Source: Anaerolineae bacterium (GTDB lineage: Bacteria > Chloroflexota > Anaerolineae > 4572-78 > J111). Taken from it: DNA of 8,578 bases. The notes beneath the pieces are model-generated. The model worked only from the letters and a program-made list of their open reading frames with translations. It did not search any database and was not told the origin of the DNA. Location of the stretch: contig JAGRBY010000300.1 of assembly GCA_020433835.1 (NCBI GenBank), forward strand, positions 1 through 8,578, given 5' to 3'. Of the stretch, positions 7,953-8,578 are shown piece after piece. Made by a program: the position numbers and the translations under genes. Within the stretch, counting starts at the first letter, position 1. Each line of letters opens with the position of its first letter.

Positions 7953-7969
7953 CATCAGACAGTCTTATG
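7953..7969. repeat. 17-bp near-palindrome CATCAGAC-A-GTCTTATG
   Basis: Seven of eight arm positions are complementary around a central A. It lies 3 nt beyond the stop codon of the small minus-strand ORF, between that gene and the sigma promoter. It could be a regulatory dyad. As an RNA hairpin it lacks a U tract. Confidence 0.3.
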
Positions 7970-7971
7970 AC

Positions 7972-8175
7972 TTAAATTTTACGTGATACTTCACTGTATT
8001 CTTTGAACAAGTCGGCGATATCTGTTGCTTTGATACGAGAGTAATGAATCTTTACCTCAGCAATAATATCGTCAGAATGCAAGCTATGGGCCGGGCCAAC
8101 ATCGGCCCGACGATATATTCGGTTGAAGGTAAAAAGATTGTTGGGAGAGCGTGGATACTTTAGGTTTTCGGTCAT
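7972..8175 (-). CDS. Small uncharacterised protein, 67 residues
   Basis: I do not recognise the family. I choose the ATG at 8175 (MTENLKYPRS) because GGAG at 8188-8185 lies 9 nt upstream. The in-frame ATG at 8190 would add five residues but has no ribosome binding site of its own. The protein is soluble-looking and mixed in charge. Its N-terminal part is Asn/Arg/Tyr-rich (YPRSPNNLFTFNRIYRR), and its C-terminal half (about 35-63) should be helical (DDIIAEVKIHY, DIADLFKEYSEV). There is no signal peptide, membrane segment or Cys cluster. It sits between a terminator on its upstream side and the sigma promoter on its downstream side, so it seems to be a single-gene unit. Coding status rests on length, start signals and a plausible composition only. 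Confidence 0.5.
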   Translation of the reverse strand: MTENLKYPRSPNNLFTFNRIYRRADVGPAHSLHSDDIIAEVKIHYSRIKATDIADLFKEYSEVSRKI

Positions 8176-8244
8176 TTTAGAAGTCTCCATATTTAGGTTG
8201 AGGTGGATGTTGAAAATAGGTCAGTTTTTACATAAACAAAATAC

Positions 8245-8273
8245 ACTATTTTAAACAAAAATTAAAGGGTCAA
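8245..8273 (-). promoter_or_regulatory. Candidate promoter of the small ORF
   Basis: On the minus strand TTGACC (8273-8268, five of six) is 17 nt from AATAGT (8250-8245, four of six). The start would be near 8238, giving about 60 nt of leader before the ATG at 8175. The upstream terminator at 8405-8437 means this ORF would need its own promoter. Confidence 0.4.
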
Positions 8274-8279
8274 AAGTCA

Positions 8280-8333
8280 CTAAAATCATTGCCCGAAAGT
8301 ACTTTTTTTGCCCAAAAAGTTAGAATCGTTGCC
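8280..8333. repeat. Imperfect direct repeat, 40-bp period
   Basis: TAAAATCATTGCC (8281-8293) and TAGAATCGTTGCC (8321-8333) match at 11 of 13 bases, 40 bp apart, and each is preceded by an AAAAGT-like run. Two units only. It may be a duplicated binding site upstream of the small-ORF promoter. Confidence 0.35.
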
Positions 8334-8404
8334 AGATTTTTGACATAAGAGAAAATATCGACGGCATTTTATTGTTACGGAGAGCAAAAGAGGGGCTGCT
8401 AGCC

Positions 8405-8437
8405 AAAAAAAATCGAGTTCTTTTTCGGAACTCGATT
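8405..8437 (-). terminator. Intrinsic terminator of the edge gene
   Basis: AATCGAGTTC (8411-8420) and GAACTCGATT (8428-8437) form a perfect 10-bp stem with a 7-nt loop. Read on the minus strand it is followed by a run of eight T residues (8412-8405, overlapping the stem end). It stops transcription entering from the right. Confidence 0.85.
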
Positions 8438-8478
8438 GAGTTAAATTTGATGTATGTTTTAGAAAGTGTAGTTTTTTA

Positions 8479-8578
8479 TTACTTTATGCGTTGAAGAATA
8501 ACAATACCATGGCCAAAAAATAGCGAAATGAGAGCGGTTGAATACCATGCATTTTTTGTCTCGCCAAAGAAAAAAGCG
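8479..8578 (-). CDS. C-terminal end of a probable membrane protein (partial)
   Basis: A reading frame open to the window edge ends in a double stop TAATAA at 8481-8476. It encodes 32 residues with a hydrophobic stretch, STALISLFFGHGIVIL, and a short basic tail QRIK. The terminator at 8405-8437 lies about 40 nt after the stop, as expected for a gene end. The other two minus frames are also open for most of this short stretch, one of them also hydrophobic (FRYFLAMVLLFF), so the frame is not certain. The family cannot be named from this fragment. Confidence 0.4.
   Translation of the reverse strand, partial: AFFFGETKNAWYSTALISLFFGHGIVILQRIK

Larger units (their letters stand above)
7638..7971. 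other. Long regulatory spacer upstream of the sigma gene
   Basis: These 334 nt contain no credible gene. From the sigma gene outwards they hold its ribosome binding site, an ATACA-G-TGTAT palindrome (7713-7723), a leader region with competing inverted repeats (7752-7788), TATGTC repeats (7823-7853), the promoter (7855-7883), a large dyad (7903-7937) and a near-palindrome (7953-7969). The expected leader is about 210 nt, long for a housekeeping gene, which points to control at the level of the operator or the leader RNA. Confidence 0.6.
8191..8478. other. AT-rich spacer between the small ORF and the edge gene
   Basis: No coding sequence is visible. On the minus strand it holds, in transcription order, the terminator of the edge gene (8437-8405), an imperfect direct repeat (8333-8280), and a candidate promoter for the small ORF (8273-8245). 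A palindrome AAAGTACTTT sits at 8296-8305. Confidence 0.5.

Noticed and set aside
8176..8190. Upstream ATG (8190) as start of the small ORF
   Set aside because: No purine-rich RBS precedes it, while GGAG just inside this stretch is well placed for the ATG at 8175.

Overview
The window is an ordinary bacterial chromosomal segment carrying mostly housekeeping and signalling genes. I see no mobile element, CRISPR array, tRNA or rRNA gene, and no convincing new multi-gene system. Coding DNA is of medium GC, while the spacers are very AT-rich and hold many palindromes and hairpins. The organism is most likely a member of the Chloroflexota (Anaerolineae-like). That is an inference from the membrane-anchored SH3b protein with a Pro/Thr linker, from a primary-type sigma factor lacking region 1.1, and from the general look of the proteins. 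No single marker proves it.

Left part, plus strand (1-1994): an AT-rich upstream region with several inverted repeats and an extended -10 promoter leads to a two-gene signalling unit. The first gene is a stand-alone receiver-domain response regulator. The second is a cyclic-nucleotide-binding/PP2C (SpoIIE/RsbU-type) protein phosphatase. They are 15 nt apart and in the same reading frame. The likely scheme is that phosphorylation of the receiver, and ligand binding to the cNMP domain, control dephosphorylation of an anti-sigma-factor antagonist encoded elsewhere.

Middle part, plus strand (2144-6416): three independently transcribed genes follow. They are a single-pass membrane protein with an extracytoplasmic SH3b domain, NAD-dependent DNA ligase (ligA), and beta-ketoacyl-ACP synthase II (fabF). 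A near-consensus promoter for ligA is partly superimposed on an intrinsic terminator. The arrangement seems to stop transcripts coming from upstream while letting the ligA transcript start inside the hairpin.

Right part, minus strand (8578-6498): the tail of a probable membrane-protein gene enters from the right edge and ends in a strong intrinsic terminator. Next come a small uncharacterised 67-residue ORF and a long regulatory spacer. The last gene is a sigma-70 family factor of primary (RpoD/SigA) type, convergent with fabF. The two share a 13-bp-stem bidirectional terminator. The sigma gene has a clear extended -10 promoter, with a palindrome plus repeat (TATGTC motif) at and just after the expected start site. 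Its -10 core, TGTGCTATACT, also occurs in the response-regulator promoter.

The parts most worth a second look are regulatory: the overlapped promoter/terminator before ligA, the palindrome-rich control region of the sigma gene, and the stop codon separating the receiver and phosphatase frames.
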